The translations under genes were made by a program, and so were the position numbers. From a virus, in the IMG/VR virus record IMGVR_UViG_3300021378_000014, positions 1 to 64,000 of that record: DNA of 64,000 nucleotides; one strand, 5' to 3'. Under the pieces are notes generated by a model. It did not search any database, was not told the origin of the DNA, and was given only the letters and a program-made list of their open reading frames with translations. Positions 51,796 to 62,056 of this stretch are shown here, piece after piece. How positions within the stretch are numbered: the first letter of the stretch is position 1; every line of letters starts with the position of its first letter.

Positions 51796-54237
51796 ATGAA
51801 TGGTTATCCTAGTCAGTATATTTCTCTAAGTGAGAAATTAAAAATAGCCCCACATAAAAAAGTACCAGATTGGATTATAGCTAATTATAATTACTGGTCA
51901 CAACAAGCTTCACCTCATATAGCAGATATTGATATTTTTCAAGAATTAGAATCTGTAGCTGAAGGAAAGATTAGTACTAACAAGTACAAATATATTGAAA
52001 ATCCTTTTAATACAGATAATCCTGATTATAAACGCTATCCAGCAAGAATTAGGAATTATGATATTATCAAACCTATTCTTGAACGTTATATTGGAGAACG
52101 TCTTGAACGACCAGATACACAACAAGTATACGCTAAGAATGAGGAAGTAGTTAATGAATTTAAAGTAGCTCGTAGTCAATTCTTTGAAGGAATTTTACAG
52201 CAACAATTTATTAACGAATTAAATAGTCTAGGTATGGATACTGGTATGGACTCAAAAGAGATACCAGGTATGAAAGACTTAGAGGATGAATTTATTCTTA
52301 ATTATACTAAGAAACGAGCTAAGTATGGTAGTGAAAGTCTTGAGCTTTTAAAATCACAACTATTATTAAAAGAGAAGTATCAAAAAGCATTTTACTATTG
52401 GTTAGTCTTTGGTAGAGTTTATGCGATGAAAGGCATTAATTATGATGATGTTCAGTATAGTATACTTGATCCTAAAGATGTAACTGTAATTGGTTGGAAT
52501 GACGATAGTAGATATGCAGAAGATGCTCAAGCTAGTATTGTTACTAAGCAATGGTCTTTAGCTAGTATTATAGATAATTGGGGACCTCAATTAATAGAGC
52601 GTTACGGTAAAGGTATTATTAAACAATTAGAAACCAGAATGGGTAGTCAAAGACTTCCTACTTCAGGTGCTGTTGTTCGTAATGGTGAATTTGTTTATAC
52701 TCCGTCTGGTGATCGTTATGGTTTAGAAAATACAGCAATGTTAGATGTTCAATATATTAATTGGAAATCTATTGCTAAACGTGGTATTCTTACTTTTATA
52801 AATGAGAAAGGTTTACCTGATACAGCTATTGTTGATGATGAATATCGTCCTGATCCAATGGCTGGAGAAGTAAATATTGAATGGATACCGGAGAATGAAG
52901 TATGGCAAATGATAGTTATAGCTGATGGCTTAACTAGCACTAATACTACATTTGGAACTAACGCTAATTTAAACGAATTAACCGGAGATAGTGAAGGTTT
53001 TGCTGGAGCTATATTCTTAGAGTATGGTCCTGTTCCTGTACAAAGGAATATGATTAATAATAGTTCAATTTGTAAGTTACCACTTAATGGTACTTATTTT
53101 GGTTACGATCCTTCTATTATTGACAGTATTGTTAAAAAAGGAATTAGTTACCAAGAACTATATAATATATTTCATTATAGGTTTGAACTTACACTAGCTA
53201 AGAATAAAGATAAACTGATGCTATTTCCATTAGGTCTTATACCTAAAGATAAAGGTTGGACTGTTGATACTTGGATGTATCAAGTTCATGCTTTTAGTTT
53301 AGCATTCTTTGATGAAACTAGCGAAAAAGCTATGGCTGCTATGCAAGCTATGAAAAGTATTGATATGAGTTTAAGTCAGTACATGGGGCAGATGTGGGAG
53401 TTTATGCAAGGTATTCGACAAGAGTGGTGGGATAGCATTGGTATGAATAATCAACGTTATGGAGACATAAGTTCTAGTGCTGGTAAAGGAACTACACAAC
53501 AAGCAGTTTATCGTAGTAGTGTTAGTACTAAAGAATTAAACTTTCAATTTGATTGTTTCTTAGATCAAGAAGCAAATGGTTTAATTGATTACAGTAAATA
53601 TGCTTGGGCAGAAGGTAAAAAAGGTAGTTACATTACTAGTACTGGAAGTCAAGTATTTTATGATATTAATGCGGAAGATCACGCTACTACTGAATATGGT
53701 GTTTTTTCTACTTCTTCTATTGAAGAATATGATAACGTTCAATTCTTAAAAAATGTATTACTTCAACCTATGGCTCAGAATGGTACTCCTGGTAGTATTG
53801 TTACTAAAGTTATTAAAAGTAATAATTTAGCTAAGATTGAGGAGTTGATGGAAAAAGGAGAACAAATACAACAGAAGTTAGTGGCAGATCAGCAAGAACA
53901 ACAAAATGAAACTCAACGTTATATTGCTGATAGCGCTAACAAAATGACAGCTGATTCTAATCAAGTTAAACTTGATATTGCAAATATTGCAGCAGATAGT
54001 CGAATTGAAGTGGCAAAAATTACAGCTGATAGTTTTAATGCTGCAGCTGGAGATGCTGACGGTGACGGTATACCAGAATCTGATGAAATAATGGCAAGAG
54101 CTTACCAAAGACAATTAGCTAGAGAACAACTACAAGAACAAAAAAGAGCGTCTTTAGCTAAGGAAGACTTAGCGCGGCAAAAGGTCAATACATCGTTAGC
54201 AGTAGCAAAAGAAAATAAAAATAAACATGATAACTAA
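51796..54237 (+). CDS. Portal protein
   Basis: 813 residues, directly after terL. The N-terminal half has the Trp/Tyr-rich clip and stem pattern of portals (DWIIANYNYW, FYYWLVFGRVYAMKGINYDDVQY, ILDPKDVTVIGWNDDSRY). The C-terminal 150 residues are a long coiled barrel-like helix, Gln/Ala/Lys-rich (QQEQQNETQRYIADSANKM). Identity rests on order, size and composition. It forms the dodecameric DNA channel at one capsid vertex and docks terminase, then neck. Confidence 0.85.
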   Translation: MNGYPSQYISLSEKLKIAPHKKVPDWIIANYNYWSQQASPHIADIDIFQELESVAEGKISTNKYKYIENPFNTDNPDYKRYPARIRNYDIIKPILERYIGERLERPDTQQVYAKNEEVVNEFKVARSQFFEGILQQQFINELNSLGMDTGMDSKEIPGMKDLEDEFILNYTKKRAKYGSESLELLKSQLLLKEKYQKAFYYWLVFGRVYAMKGINYDDVQYSILDPKDVTVIGWNDDSRYAEDAQASIVTKQWSLASIIDNWGPQLIERYGKGIIKQLETRMGSQRLPTSGAVVRNGEFVYTPSGDRYGLENTAMLDVQYINWKSIAKRGILTFINEKGLPDTAIVDDEYRPDPMAGEVNIEWIPENEVWQMIVIADGLTSTNTTFGTNANLNELTGDSEGFAGAIFLEYGPVPVQRNMINNSSICKLPLNGTYFGYDPSIIDSIVKKGISYQELYNIFHYRFELTLAKNKDKLMLFPLGLIPKDKGWTVDTWMYQVHAFSLAFFDETSEKAMAAMQAMKSIDMSLSQYMGQMWEFMQGIRQEWWDSIGMNNQRYGDISSSAGKGTTQQAVYRSSVSTKELNFQFDCFLDQEANGLIDYSKYAWAEGKKGSYITSTGSQVFYDINAEDHATTEYGVFSTSSIEEYDNVQFLKNVLLQPMAQNGTPGSIVTKVIKSNNLAKIEELMEKGEQIQQKLVADQQEQQNETQRYIADSANKMTADSNQVKLDIANIAADSRIEVAKITADSFNAAAGDADGDGIPESDEIMARAYQRQLAREQLQEQKRASLAKEDLARQKVNTSLAVAKENKNKHDN

Positions 54238-54276
54238 AAGTTATCCTTATTATTGTAACACTAAATTAATTTAATT

Positions 54277-55485
54277 ATGCCCACAGAAACGGATACTAAC
54301 GTAGGGAATGAAGGTAATGCTGATTTTGGAAACATCACTATTGGTAATGTTTTTAGTGCCGGAGGTACTCCTCCTTCACAACTGGATAATAAAGATACTA
54401 AAGCTAATCCAGACGGTGAACCTACAACGCCAATTACTACAGACACTAAACCTGTAGAAACTGTTGTTACTGATACTAAAGCTGATCCTGCAGAAGAAGA
54501 GATTGTTGAAGAATATTCTCAAAATACTGCTGGTGATCTTTTAGATAAAGATGGTAAAGTTGTAGCTAAAAAAGGAGAGTATGAAGTTGACGCAGAGGGA
54601 ACCATTTCTTTTACTGGGAAAGAAGACAATCTTAGTCCTGTTCTTAATATAGCTAAAGAAAAAGGTTATGACCTAGTCGATGAGGATGGTAATCCTATGG
54701 AGTTTGAAAATACGCCAGACGGTGTATTTGCATTAGCAACTACTATTGGTGAACGTATGATTGATGAGTATGAAATTAAACTTCTTACTACCTTTCCTAT
54801 TGTTGAAGAAATTGTTAATCACCTTAAAGCAGGAAAAAGTCCTGAAGACTTTTTTAAAAGTAAAGTAGAAACTACCGATTATACTAAAATGACTTTTAGT
54901 AAAGATGATGTTGGAACACAACGTAATTTAATTAGAAATTATTATACCAACGTTGGCAATCTTACTGCAGAAGATGCAGAAGAAGCTATTAAGTTATTTG
55001 AAGATTCTGGTAAATTAGAAGAAAAATCTAAATCTGCTTTAGAAAGATTAAAACAACACCAGATTACTACTGAGAATGCTCGTAAAGCTGCTAATCAAGA
55101 AGCTATTCGCGTAAAAGAAGCTAATACAGCTCAGTATTGGGATGGTGTTAAACAAACAATTAATACAGGTAATCTTGGAGATATTACTATTCCTGAAAAG
55201 GATAAGAATGATTTCTTAAAGTTTATTGCTGTACCTAATAAAGATGGTGTAGTTGGAGTTTCTAAAAAATACAATGAACTACCTACTGATAAGAAACTTA
55301 TGATTGATTATCTTTTATATAAAGATTTATCTTTAGAAGATTTAGTTAGTCTTAAAGTCAATCAAAAACAAGTTAATGATTTGCGTAAACGTAAAGCTGT
55401 TCTTACTCCTACAGCAGGTTCACGTAAAGTTATTAAAAGTTCTGGTGCCGAAGGAGGTGACTACACTCTTGGTAATTTAGCATAA
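54277..55485 (+). CDS. Putative scaffolding protein
   Basis: 402 residues, highly acidic N-terminus with Thr/Pro/Asp linkers (1-90). A small beta motif (DLLDKDGKVVAKKGEYEVDAEG) and long helices (190-330) follow, with a basic C-terminus (NDLRKRKAVLTPTAGSRKVIK). Acidic helical body, basic end and location between portal and capsid genes are the usual marks of a scaffold. A motif copy encodes SFTGKE near 112. Function inferred, not recognised by sequence. Confidence 0.6.
   Translation: MPTETDTNVGNEGNADFGNITIGNVFSAGGTPPSQLDNKDTKANPDGEPTTPITTDTKPVETVVTDTKADPAEEEIVEEYSQNTAGDLLDKDGKVVAKKGEYEVDAEGTISFTGKEDNLSPVLNIAKEKGYDLVDEDGNPMEFENTPDGVFALATTIGERMIDEYEIKLLTTFPIVEEIVNHLKAGKSPEDFFKSKVETTDYTKMTFSKDDVGTQRNLIRNYYTNVGNLTAEDAEEAIKLFEDSGKLEEKSKSALERLKQHQITTENARKAANQEAIRVKEANTAQYWDGVKQTINTGNLGDITIPEKDKNDFLKFIAVPNKDGVVGVSKKYNELPTDKKLMIDYLLYKDLSLEDLVSLKVNQKQVNDLRKRKAVLTPTAGSRKVIKSSGAEGGDYTLGNLA
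54607..54620 (-). repeat. Copy of dispersed 14-base motif (one mismatch)
   Basis: Within the putative scaffold gene, read as SFTGKE. Confidence 0.7.
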
Positions 55486-55519
55486 TTGATTTTTTTATTT
55501 TAAAATTAAACTTAAACGT

Positions 55520-57010
55520 ATGTCTGATTTTCAATCTCGCATTGTAGTCCATAATGAGACTTTTGATGCAAGTGGTATTAGTGATCAAAATCGACTTGAT
55601 CGAGCTTTGATGTCTAAACCTGATCAACTAACTCCTGTTATTACTGCTCTTATGGGTGGTTGGAGTTCTAATTTTCCTCTGCTTTCATTAACTGAAGGTC
55701 AGATGGGCGGAACTAAGGAGAATGCAATTAATGATATTCAATACGAGTATCCTGTAATTACTAAACCTAAGCGTAGCGAACGTCTTGTTCGTTATGATGG
55801 CCCTGCTGGAGTTGCAAAAGGAGTTAACTTTACTCCTATTTTTGTAGTATTTCCTAGTGCTTGGTTTCCTTTCCAATCTTCACTCCGTAGTCGTAGTGGT
55901 ACACAAGTTCGTGTATCTGCTGAACCTATTAAAGTTAGTGGAGGTTATCGGTATGAATTGAATCACTTTGAACCTAATGCTGATTTTACTCTACCTGATA
56001 GTGACTTTGAACCTGGCGCTGTTTGGGCTCGCGTAGGTGGTAGTACTGTTACTGAAAGCCGGTCTATTGGTAATAGTAATCCTGTACAGAATCCCGGTAA
56101 ACGTAAAAACCAAATTGGTATTTTGCGTGAATCTTATCATTATGCTGGTAATATTGCTAACAAAACTGTAGAGTTTCAATTGTATAACGGTGGTGGTAAA
56201 TCCAGTAGCCTTTATATTGATTGGGAAAACTTTCAGCATATGTTGAACTGGCGCCAGTATAAGGAAGAGCAATTGTGGGTATCACGTTATTCACGTAATG
56301 CTGACGGTAGTAACCCTTTACGTGATAGCCGTTTAAATCAAATTATTCCTACGGGTGCTGGTTTGCTTCAGCAGATTGTTAATAGTGATACTTATTCTAC
56401 CCTTACGGAGAAGAAAGTTCGTAGCATTATTAGTGATGTATTCCGTGGTGCTCCTGATACCGGAGCTATGGATATTATCCTGTATACTGGTACTGGCGGC
56501 AAGGATGAATTTGACGCAGCTTTCAAAGATAGCAATATCTTTAAACTGGTAGCTGAAGGTGTAGGTGATAAATTTGTACGTAGTGCAGGTGGTAACTTAC
56601 AACTTGGTGGTTACTTTACTTCTTATAAGCATATTGATGGTCACTTTGTTACTATCAAAACTCTTCCCATGTTGAACTTGGGTGGTTATGCTGATGCAAG
56701 TGGTATTCATCCTGTAAGTGGTTTGCCTATTTCTAGTTACGAAATGTATTTCATTGATCAATCTCGTTATGACGGTGTACCTAACGTACAAATGGTCTAT
56801 CAAAAAGGTCGTATGGAAGTTCGTGGTATTCAACAAGGTATGACTATCTTGAATGAATCTACTTATGGTGACTTTAAAGGAATGCAAAAATCTGGTTATT
56901 TAAACTTAGCAACTGAACAAGATGAAACTAGTGTTCACTATCTTTGTACCGCTGGTATTCAAATGATGCGTGATACTCATAGTTTTTCTTTGCTTCCTTC
57001 TATTGGGTAA
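55520..57010 (+). CDS. Major capsid protein
   Basis: 496 residues, in the canonical position after the scaffold. Codon choice is more C/G-ending than in neighbours, as expected for the most abundant protein. ENAINDIQYEYPVITKPKRSERLVRYDG, GAVWARVGG and the helical NIDWENFQHMLNWRQYKEEQLWV-like spine region fit an HK97-type fold of crAss-like size. No cleavage propeptide is obvious. Confidence 0.85.
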   Translation: MSDFQSRIVVHNETFDASGISDQNRLDRALMSKPDQLTPVITALMGGWSSNFPLLSLTEGQMGGTKENAINDIQYEYPVITKPKRSERLVRYDGPAGVAKGVNFTPIFVVFPSAWFPFQSSLRSRSGTQVRVSAEPIKVSGGYRYELNHFEPNADFTLPDSDFEPGAVWARVGGSTVTESRSIGNSNPVQNPGKRKNQIGILRESYHYAGNIANKTVEFQLYNGGGKSSSLYIDWENFQHMLNWRQYKEEQLWVSRYSRNADGSNPLRDSRLNQIIPTGAGLLQQIVNSDTYSTLTEKKVRSIISDVFRGAPDTGAMDIILYTGTGGKDEFDAAFKDSNIFKLVAEGVGDKFVRSAGGNLQLGGYFTSYKHIDGHFVTIKTLPMLNLGGYADASGIHPVSGLPISSYEMYFIDQSRYDGVPNVQMVYQKGRMEVRGIQQGMTILNESTYGDFKGMQKSGYLNLATEQDETSVHYLCTAGIQMMRDTHSFSLLPSIG

Positions 57011-57055
57011 GTAACTAAATAATCTATAAATTAATATAAAATAAAGATTAACAAT

Positions 57056-58012
57056 ATGTCTACAATTAATGATACAGTAAGCAGTGGCGATAAACCATCT
57101 GAAGGTGCCGCCACTGCTTCACCAGTTACAATACCAGAGTTTAATAACTTCCCATATACTGTTCGTAAATCTGTTACAATTAAACCTAAACGAACAACAA
57201 CTGTACTTCCTGAAATAAACACCCTTGGTAATACAGCTGAATTTTATATTCAAAAGATTGGAGGAGCTTTTGCTGGTCATGGTAGTACTTTACCGCTTGG
57301 CCGTCGAGCTTTAACGCGTGAAGAAGAAAAAGCGTGGTTTCCTATTATTTTAGGTATTGCGCCTACTCACCAAGATTGGGATAAATATTTAAATAATTAT
57401 TGGCATGATATTTCTGTTCCTGTTCCTTTAGAAGGATTAGAACTAAATTGTAATTTAGTTATTGAATATGAAGGTCATGTTGGAACTCCAGCTAATGCTG
57501 TGCATTACATACTTTATAAGTATTGTTTAATTTACGGGGATGTTGCTAATACGGTAGAAGATGTTAATAAATCTCCTAAAATTCGTTTTTATCTTTGGAC
57601 TAAAGAAGAAGATGTTAAACTGAAATTAACTAAACAACAACTTACCGATGCTGCCTTTATTGCTCGTCTAAAACTAGATAAAACACCTCAACGTGCTGAA
57701 TCTATTATTATTATGTTTAATAAAGAATTGCCTCTTAATGATGGAGATAAAAAGTTAATGCTTGCTGAACTTCAAGATAGCGAACCTGCTAAGTTTTTAG
57801 AGTTTGCTAATGATGAAAATTTACAAGATAAAGCTTTTATTCAACGATGTATTAATGCGGCTTTACTGCGTCGACCTTTGAATAGTCAAATGATTATGTA
57901 TAAAGATGAAGTTATTGGTAATAGTTTTTCAGAAGCTATCGGATGGCTTAACCAAGCTGGTAATAGTGTAACTAAAGCTGAACTACAAAACTCACTTAAA
58001 ATTAGTAGGTAA
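57056..58012 (+). CDS. Capsid-associated or head completion protein
   Basis: 318 residues. A disordered N-terminus, a beta-rich centre (KSVTIKPKRTTTVLPEI) and helices at the C-terminus (DGDKKLMLAELQDSEPAKFLEFANDENLQDKAF). It ends in TAATG overlapping the next start. By position it is a head auxiliary or first neck component; I do not recognise the fold. Confidence 0.65.
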   Translation: MSTINDTVSSGDKPSEGAATASPVTIPEFNNFPYTVRKSVTIKPKRTTTVLPEINTLGNTAEFYIQKIGGAFAGHGSTLPLGRRALTREEEKAWFPIILGIAPTHQDWDKYLNNYWHDISVPVPLEGLELNCNLVIEYEGHVGTPANAVHYILYKYCLIYGDVANTVEDVNKSPKIRFYLWTKEEDVKLKLTKQQLTDAAFIARLKLDKTPQRAESIIIMFNKELPLNDGDKKLMLAELQDSEPAKFLEFANDENLQDKAFIQRCINAALLRRPLNSQMIMYKDEVIGNSFSEAIGWLNQAGNSVTKAELQNSLKISR

Positions 58013-59073
58013 TGACTATACAAGAAATGCACATCGACTTTCAGTTAAAACTGCAAGAAGTGTATGCTTATACTTTTGGTGATTTTACTAAAGAAGAAAT
58101 TGATTGGGTATTAAATGAACATATGTTTAAGTTTATTGAGTATCGTTCTGATCCTAAAAGTAATAGAAAACAAGAAGGATTTGAAAGTACTCAAAAACGT
58201 TATGACGATATTGAAAGTTTAATAACTACAACCTCTCTCCCAGTAATAGAGAATGTGGGGTATGTAAGTGCATTTCTTCCTAGTAATTATTTTAAACTAG
58301 TTAGTGAAAGACCTGTAGTGTCTTGTTCTCCTAAAGTTATTGTAGAACAATCATTATCAAGTTTAGGAATTAATTTAATTAATTCAACTCAAACATCTGT
58401 AGCTACTTATCAACTTACAATTAGTACTAATGGTGATAGTTTTTTATTGTTTGATAAAGCCGATTATACAACAAAAGTTTTAGGACAAAGTGAAATTCCT
58501 TTTTTAACGGCTTTAGTTATAAATAAACTAAGTAGTTATAAACCAGGTCAGCTTATAGCTGCTTGGGAATCTATTGGGGATTTTCACACCCCTAATAAAA
58601 CTGCTGTTGTTGGTTATTATGATAATATAACTATCACCATTACTAGTACTAATAGTACTGGTAATACGTTTACGACAACCTTTACTTTTTCAGCTACTAC
58701 TATTAATAAAGCACAAGTTGCTAATGATAGTAAAGAGGTTGATGCAAGGTTACTTAATCATGAGTTTCTTCATCGTCTATTAGGTAATTATTTTAGTAGA
58801 ACTAGACCTGATTCGCCAGTGTGTGTAATAGAAGATGGTATAATTAAGGTTTACTATTCAAATTTTAGCGTTAGTAGTGTTAATATAACTTATGTTAAAT
58901 CTCCTAGATTAATGAGTAATTCTTTAAGTATAGATTGCGAATTAGGAAGTAGAACTGGTCAACGTTACAATATTTGTAGACAGATTGTAGATGCTGCTGT
59001 AGCGAGTGTTGCTGGTAGAATTTCTGCTGGTAACACTCCTATTTTAACTGAAAATTTTTTAATAACTGAATAA
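58012..59073 (+). CDS. Neck/adaptor (ring) protein
   Basis: 353 residues. The first 70 are helices (EMHIDFQLKLQEVYAYTFGDFTKEEIDWVLNEHMFKFIE, then SDPKSNRKQEGFESTQKRYDDIESLI) typical of the portal-proximal adaptor of crAss-like phages. The remainder is beta-rich. Translationally coupled to the gene before. A motif copy encodes LPVIE near 78. Confidence 0.65.
   Translation: MTIQEMHIDFQLKLQEVYAYTFGDFTKEEIDWVLNEHMFKFIEYRSDPKSNRKQEGFESTQKRYDDIESLITTTSLPVIENVGYVSAFLPSNYFKLVSERPVVSCSPKVIVEQSLSSLGINLINSTQTSVATYQLTISTNGDSFLLFDKADYTTKVLGQSEIPFLTALVINKLSSYKPGQLIAAWESIGDFHTPNKTAVVGYYDNITITITSTNSTGNTFTTTFTFSATTINKAQVANDSKEVDARLLNHEFLHRLLGNYFSRTRPDSPVCVIEDGIIKVYYSNFSVSSVNITYVKSPRLMSNSLSIDCELGSRTGQRYNICRQIVDAAVASVAGRISAGNTPILTENFLITE
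58237..58250 (+). repeat. Copy of dispersed 14-base motif (one mismatch)
   Basis: Within the neck gene, read as LPVIE. Arms TCTCT/AGAGA, 5 bp. Confidence 0.75.
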
Positions 59074-59084
59074 ACATATAATAT

Positions 59085-60077
59085 ATGTATCCTGTTGAAT
59101 TGTTTGTAGCACGTGATGTACTTTACGGAGCTAAGCAAGGAGGTGGTACTATTGCAAATTTAGGTGAAATTGATGATCTCGTCGTTGGCGGTATTGCTCT
59201 TTTTGCTGATAATGGTAGTATCATTTTAGCAGCTACTACAGCTGCAAGTCTTAAAAATGTTAGTCAATTTCGTATTGCGATTAACGACGGTAACGGTGTT
59301 CGTTTAAGTGCGCCTATTGATCGTGAAGCGTATAACGCTACTAAGCAAGGTTACGTTGCTGCTGTAAAACAAGTAGTAGTTGTAGGAGAAAGTTCTACCA
59401 CCAACGGTGATATGAACTACCCTACCACTTTGGTACCTGGTACAGTTGCTGAACTAGTTATCACTGATACTACAACTGCTGATTATCGTGTTAATTTGAC
59501 TAAACGATATTACGCTGAAGTTACTGCTGCTAGTACAGCAGCTACGTTGAATGCCGCTTTAATTGCAGCTATTAACGCAGATCCAACTTCAATTGTAGTA
59601 GCTAGTGCTCAAGGTACTGTGGGTATTATCTTAACAGCTAAGTTGTTTGCAACTACGTTTGTTGTGGGTGTTACTGAAATTATCGAATCTGCTACTATTT
59701 GGAAAGATGGAACTAACGGTTCTGTTATTTTCAATCCTGGTCGTGGTAATGTTTCTCAGCTACTTGAACTTCAAACTGAAAGTGATATTCTTTTAGGTAA
59801 ATCTAATTTTGCTGGTCAACAACAATATTGGTGGAGTCGTCAAGATGAAGTTGCTGCAAGTGGTATTACTGGATTTGAAATGTTTATTTTCCAAGATGCT
59901 AGCGAGGCTCGTAAAGCAGGTAAAGTAATGAATGTAGCTACGAAAGATACAGTTCTTGCTTATCCTACGGGAACCACTGCAACTACTGGTATTGAAGATG
60001 TTTTAACTGGTATTCTTGCTGTTGTACTGAAAGGAGCCGAATCTAGTTCTGGTTCTTCTACTGATTCTAATAATTAA
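59085..60077 (+). CDS. Virion structural protein
   Basis: 330 residues, small-residue-rich and beta-like (VGGIALFADNGSIILAATTAAS, VGTVGIILTAKLFATTFVVGVTEI), ending in Ser/Thr-rich GAESSSGSSTDSNN. High Ala/Thr/Gly and C/G-ending codons indicate an abundant virion protein, perhaps a head decoration or tail-sheath-like component. YYAEVTAASTAAT (about 143-155) is encoded by the 42 bases found again at 44193-44234. Confidence 0.65.
   Translation: MYPVELFVARDVLYGAKQGGGTIANLGEIDDLVVGGIALFADNGSIILAATTAASLKNVSQFRIAINDGNGVRLSAPIDREAYNATKQGYVAAVKQVVVVGESSTTNGDMNYPTTLVPGTVAELVITDTTTADYRVNLTKRYYAEVTAASTAATLNAALIAAINADPTSIVVASAQGTVGIILTAKLFATTFVVGVTEIIESATIWKDGTNGSVIFNPGRGNVSQLLELQTESDILLGKSNFAGQQQYWWSRQDEVAASGITGFEMFIFQDASEARKAGKVMNVATKDTVLAYPTGTTATTGIEDVLTGILAVVLKGAESSSGSSTDSNN
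59504..59545 (+). repeat. 42-base exact duplicate of 44193-44234
   Basis: In this gene the segment fits the surrounding codon style, so this copy is probably the source. Confidence 0.9.
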
Positions 60078-60098
60078 TAATCTTATAACCTCATTAAT

Positions 60099-61685
60099 AT
60101 GAAATATCGTTTCAAAATATATGAGGTTAGTAAAGACGGGGGGACTGGCCTAGTATGTGGACAGGCCCCCTTTCTTATTACTAATTTCTCAACATTAACT
60201 ATAGCACTAGCTGTTAATGGTACTGAAATACATAATGGTGTATTTGCAGTAGGAGGTGCAAATCCTTCTGTAGTTGTTACAACTACTATAGTTGGGAGTA
60301 TTACAGTTACTTTAACTGTTCAAGATACTGGTCAATTATTAATAGAAATTCCATCTACTCAATACGATTTACCTAATAATCTTTATATTAAAGTTGCTAA
60401 AGTTGGAGGTAGTGCTAATACGTACGAAAACAATTTAATTGTATACGGATATGATTTAGGTAATGATGCAACAGTAACAAATGATTTAGGTTTACCTGTT
60501 ACTAATAATCCAGATATGGATATTGTACTTGTAGACGAAACAGCAACTGATACATTTACTAAATTTGTAGGTTATAATATACCATTAACAAGTAATGTAG
60601 CTTTAGTAGAACTTGCAAGTGGTGATGGGCTTACTACTTATCATAAAGCATTAACAGCAGAAGTTGTCGGTACTGGTTTAGTTACAACTGCAAGTATTCA
60701 AAATTTAGATTATTATTCTAAAAGCTATCGTGCTGATAGTAATGTCAGTTGTGTTTCTAACAATTTACCATTACGTTTGTGGAATTATTGTCCTCATATT
60801 AATATGAGCATTATTAATGGTAGATATGATGAAGTGATGGTTCTTTCTAGAGTAACTGGGCCTGCTTTACGCACTTCTTTAGATTTTATGGATATAGCAC
60901 GACTTAGTATTGATGATGTAGTTACAGTTCCTTTTATCTCTCCACGTATTGTTTACACATTACGTAATAGATTAGGAGAAGTTGTAACTGCTACTACGTT
61001 TGCTTTAAACTTTAGTACAATTTTTACAGCTGGTTCTGATAATACATTTTACGATTGGTTGTTACCTACTCTTGATATTACTCAGAATTATACAATAACA
61101 GCTGAAATTATTAGTGATTGTCAATTCAATTGTGTTTCTACTCTTACAATTCCTTTTTGTTATACTGAAGATATTACTCACGTAGAGTGTAATAGTTACG
61201 TACTTACAAACAATATTCCAGTAACGGTTACAGTTAGTATAAACAAATGGAATGGTACAACGTTTGTTGAAGATGCAAATTATATTTTAGTAGCAGATAG
61301 TAGTAGAGCTATTGAATTAACTGATGGTGTTTATCAAATTAGATTTACACGAGGTGAAGAATTTTACAATAGAATAGTATTAGCTGATTGTGGTATTCGT
61401 ACCTGCATCATGACTCTTATTCAAGATTTTGTATGTAAAGTTGCTACTATTGATTGTGATTGTGAAAGCACTTGCTCTTGTACTAATGTTCAATATGTAA
61501 ATGATAAAGATCTGTTTGATGTTAATATGATTAATATTCAGTATATTCAATATTTGAATTTAGTTAATCATCTTCTTAATCTTAATCCTATCTTTACTAC
61601 ACTTAATAACGAAACTGAAGCTGCTATTATTCAAATTGATAAACTAATACAAGCTTTTAGCGTGTATTGTGAAACTTGTAAATAA
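60099..61685 (+). CDS. Virion protein with Ig-like strands and a Cys-rich segment
   Basis: 528 residues. Repeated beta-strand pairs (GSITVTLTVQDTGQLLIEIP; NIPVTVTVSINKWNGTTFVED) suggest Ig-like domains. Cysteines concentrate at CDCESTCSCTN (about 455-465). The C-terminal 60 residues are helical (YIQYLNLVNHLLNLNPIF). Likely a tail or head-fibre base protein. Ends with TAATG overlap to the next gene. Confidence 0.6.
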   Translation: MKYRFKIYEVSKDGGTGLVCGQAPFLITNFSTLTIALAVNGTEIHNGVFAVGGANPSVVVTTTIVGSITVTLTVQDTGQLLIEIPSTQYDLPNNLYIKVAKVGGSANTYENNLIVYGYDLGNDATVTNDLGLPVTNNPDMDIVLVDETATDTFTKFVGYNIPLTSNVALVELASGDGLTTYHKALTAEVVGTGLVTTASIQNLDYYSKSYRADSNVSCVSNNLPLRLWNYCPHINMSIINGRYDEVMVLSRVTGPALRTSLDFMDIARLSIDDVVTVPFISPRIVYTLRNRLGEVVTATTFALNFSTIFTAGSDNTFYDWLLPTLDITQNYTITAEIISDCQFNCVSTLTIPFCYTEDITHVECNSYVLTNNIPVTVTVSINKWNGTTFVEDANYILVADSSRAIELTDGVYQIRFTRGEEFYNRIVLADCGIRTCIMTLIQDFVCKVATIDCDCESTCSCTNVQYVNDKDLFDVNMINIQYIQYLNLVNHLLNLNPIFTTLNNETEAAIIQIDKLIQAFSVYCETCK

Positions 61686-62047
61686 TGATAATAGGAGAAG
61701 TAGCTACTGCTAATATCGCTTTAAACACGATTTTTGTTAAATACAAGAGTCGTGTTTTTGCTATGTTAGCTAAAGTAGAAAAAGAACTTTGTGAAGTAGG
61801 AAAAACTAAAGCTCATGTAGATATAGCTATTTATAATTCTGCTTTAGTTTATCTTACTTTAATATATACAGATGTTAATACTAATACACTAAGTGTTCGA
61901 GATACTACTTATTTCCAGTGTAAGTACAACTGGACTGCGATGGTAGCTTGGTATAAGTGTTTAGGTATTAACATAGAAGAAATGGCTAATTTAATTAATT
62001 TATTTACAAAACAAAGTGGTATTGAATATACTGAACTTTGCGCATAA
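61685..62047 (+). CDS. Small virion or assembly protein
   Basis: 120 residues, helical (TIFVKYKSRVFAMLAKVEKELCEVGKTKAHVDIAIYNSALVYL). Coupled to the preceding gene by 1-base overlap. Between two fibre-type genes, so a chaperone or minor structural protein is plausible. No family recognised. Confidence 0.55.
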   Translation: MIIGEVATANIALNTIFVKYKSRVFAMLAKVEKELCEVGKTKAHVDIAIYNSALVYLTLIYTDVNTNTLSVRDTTYFQCKYNWTAMVAWYKCLGINIEEMANLINLFTKQSGIEYTELCA

Positions 62048-62056
62048 TCTAAACCT

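Noticed and set aside
2200-58250. The recurring peptides SITGKD/SFTGKE as a protein motif
   Set aside because: The same DNA is read in other frames and on the opposite strand elsewhere and also occurs between genes, so the conserved unit is the nucleotide sequence.
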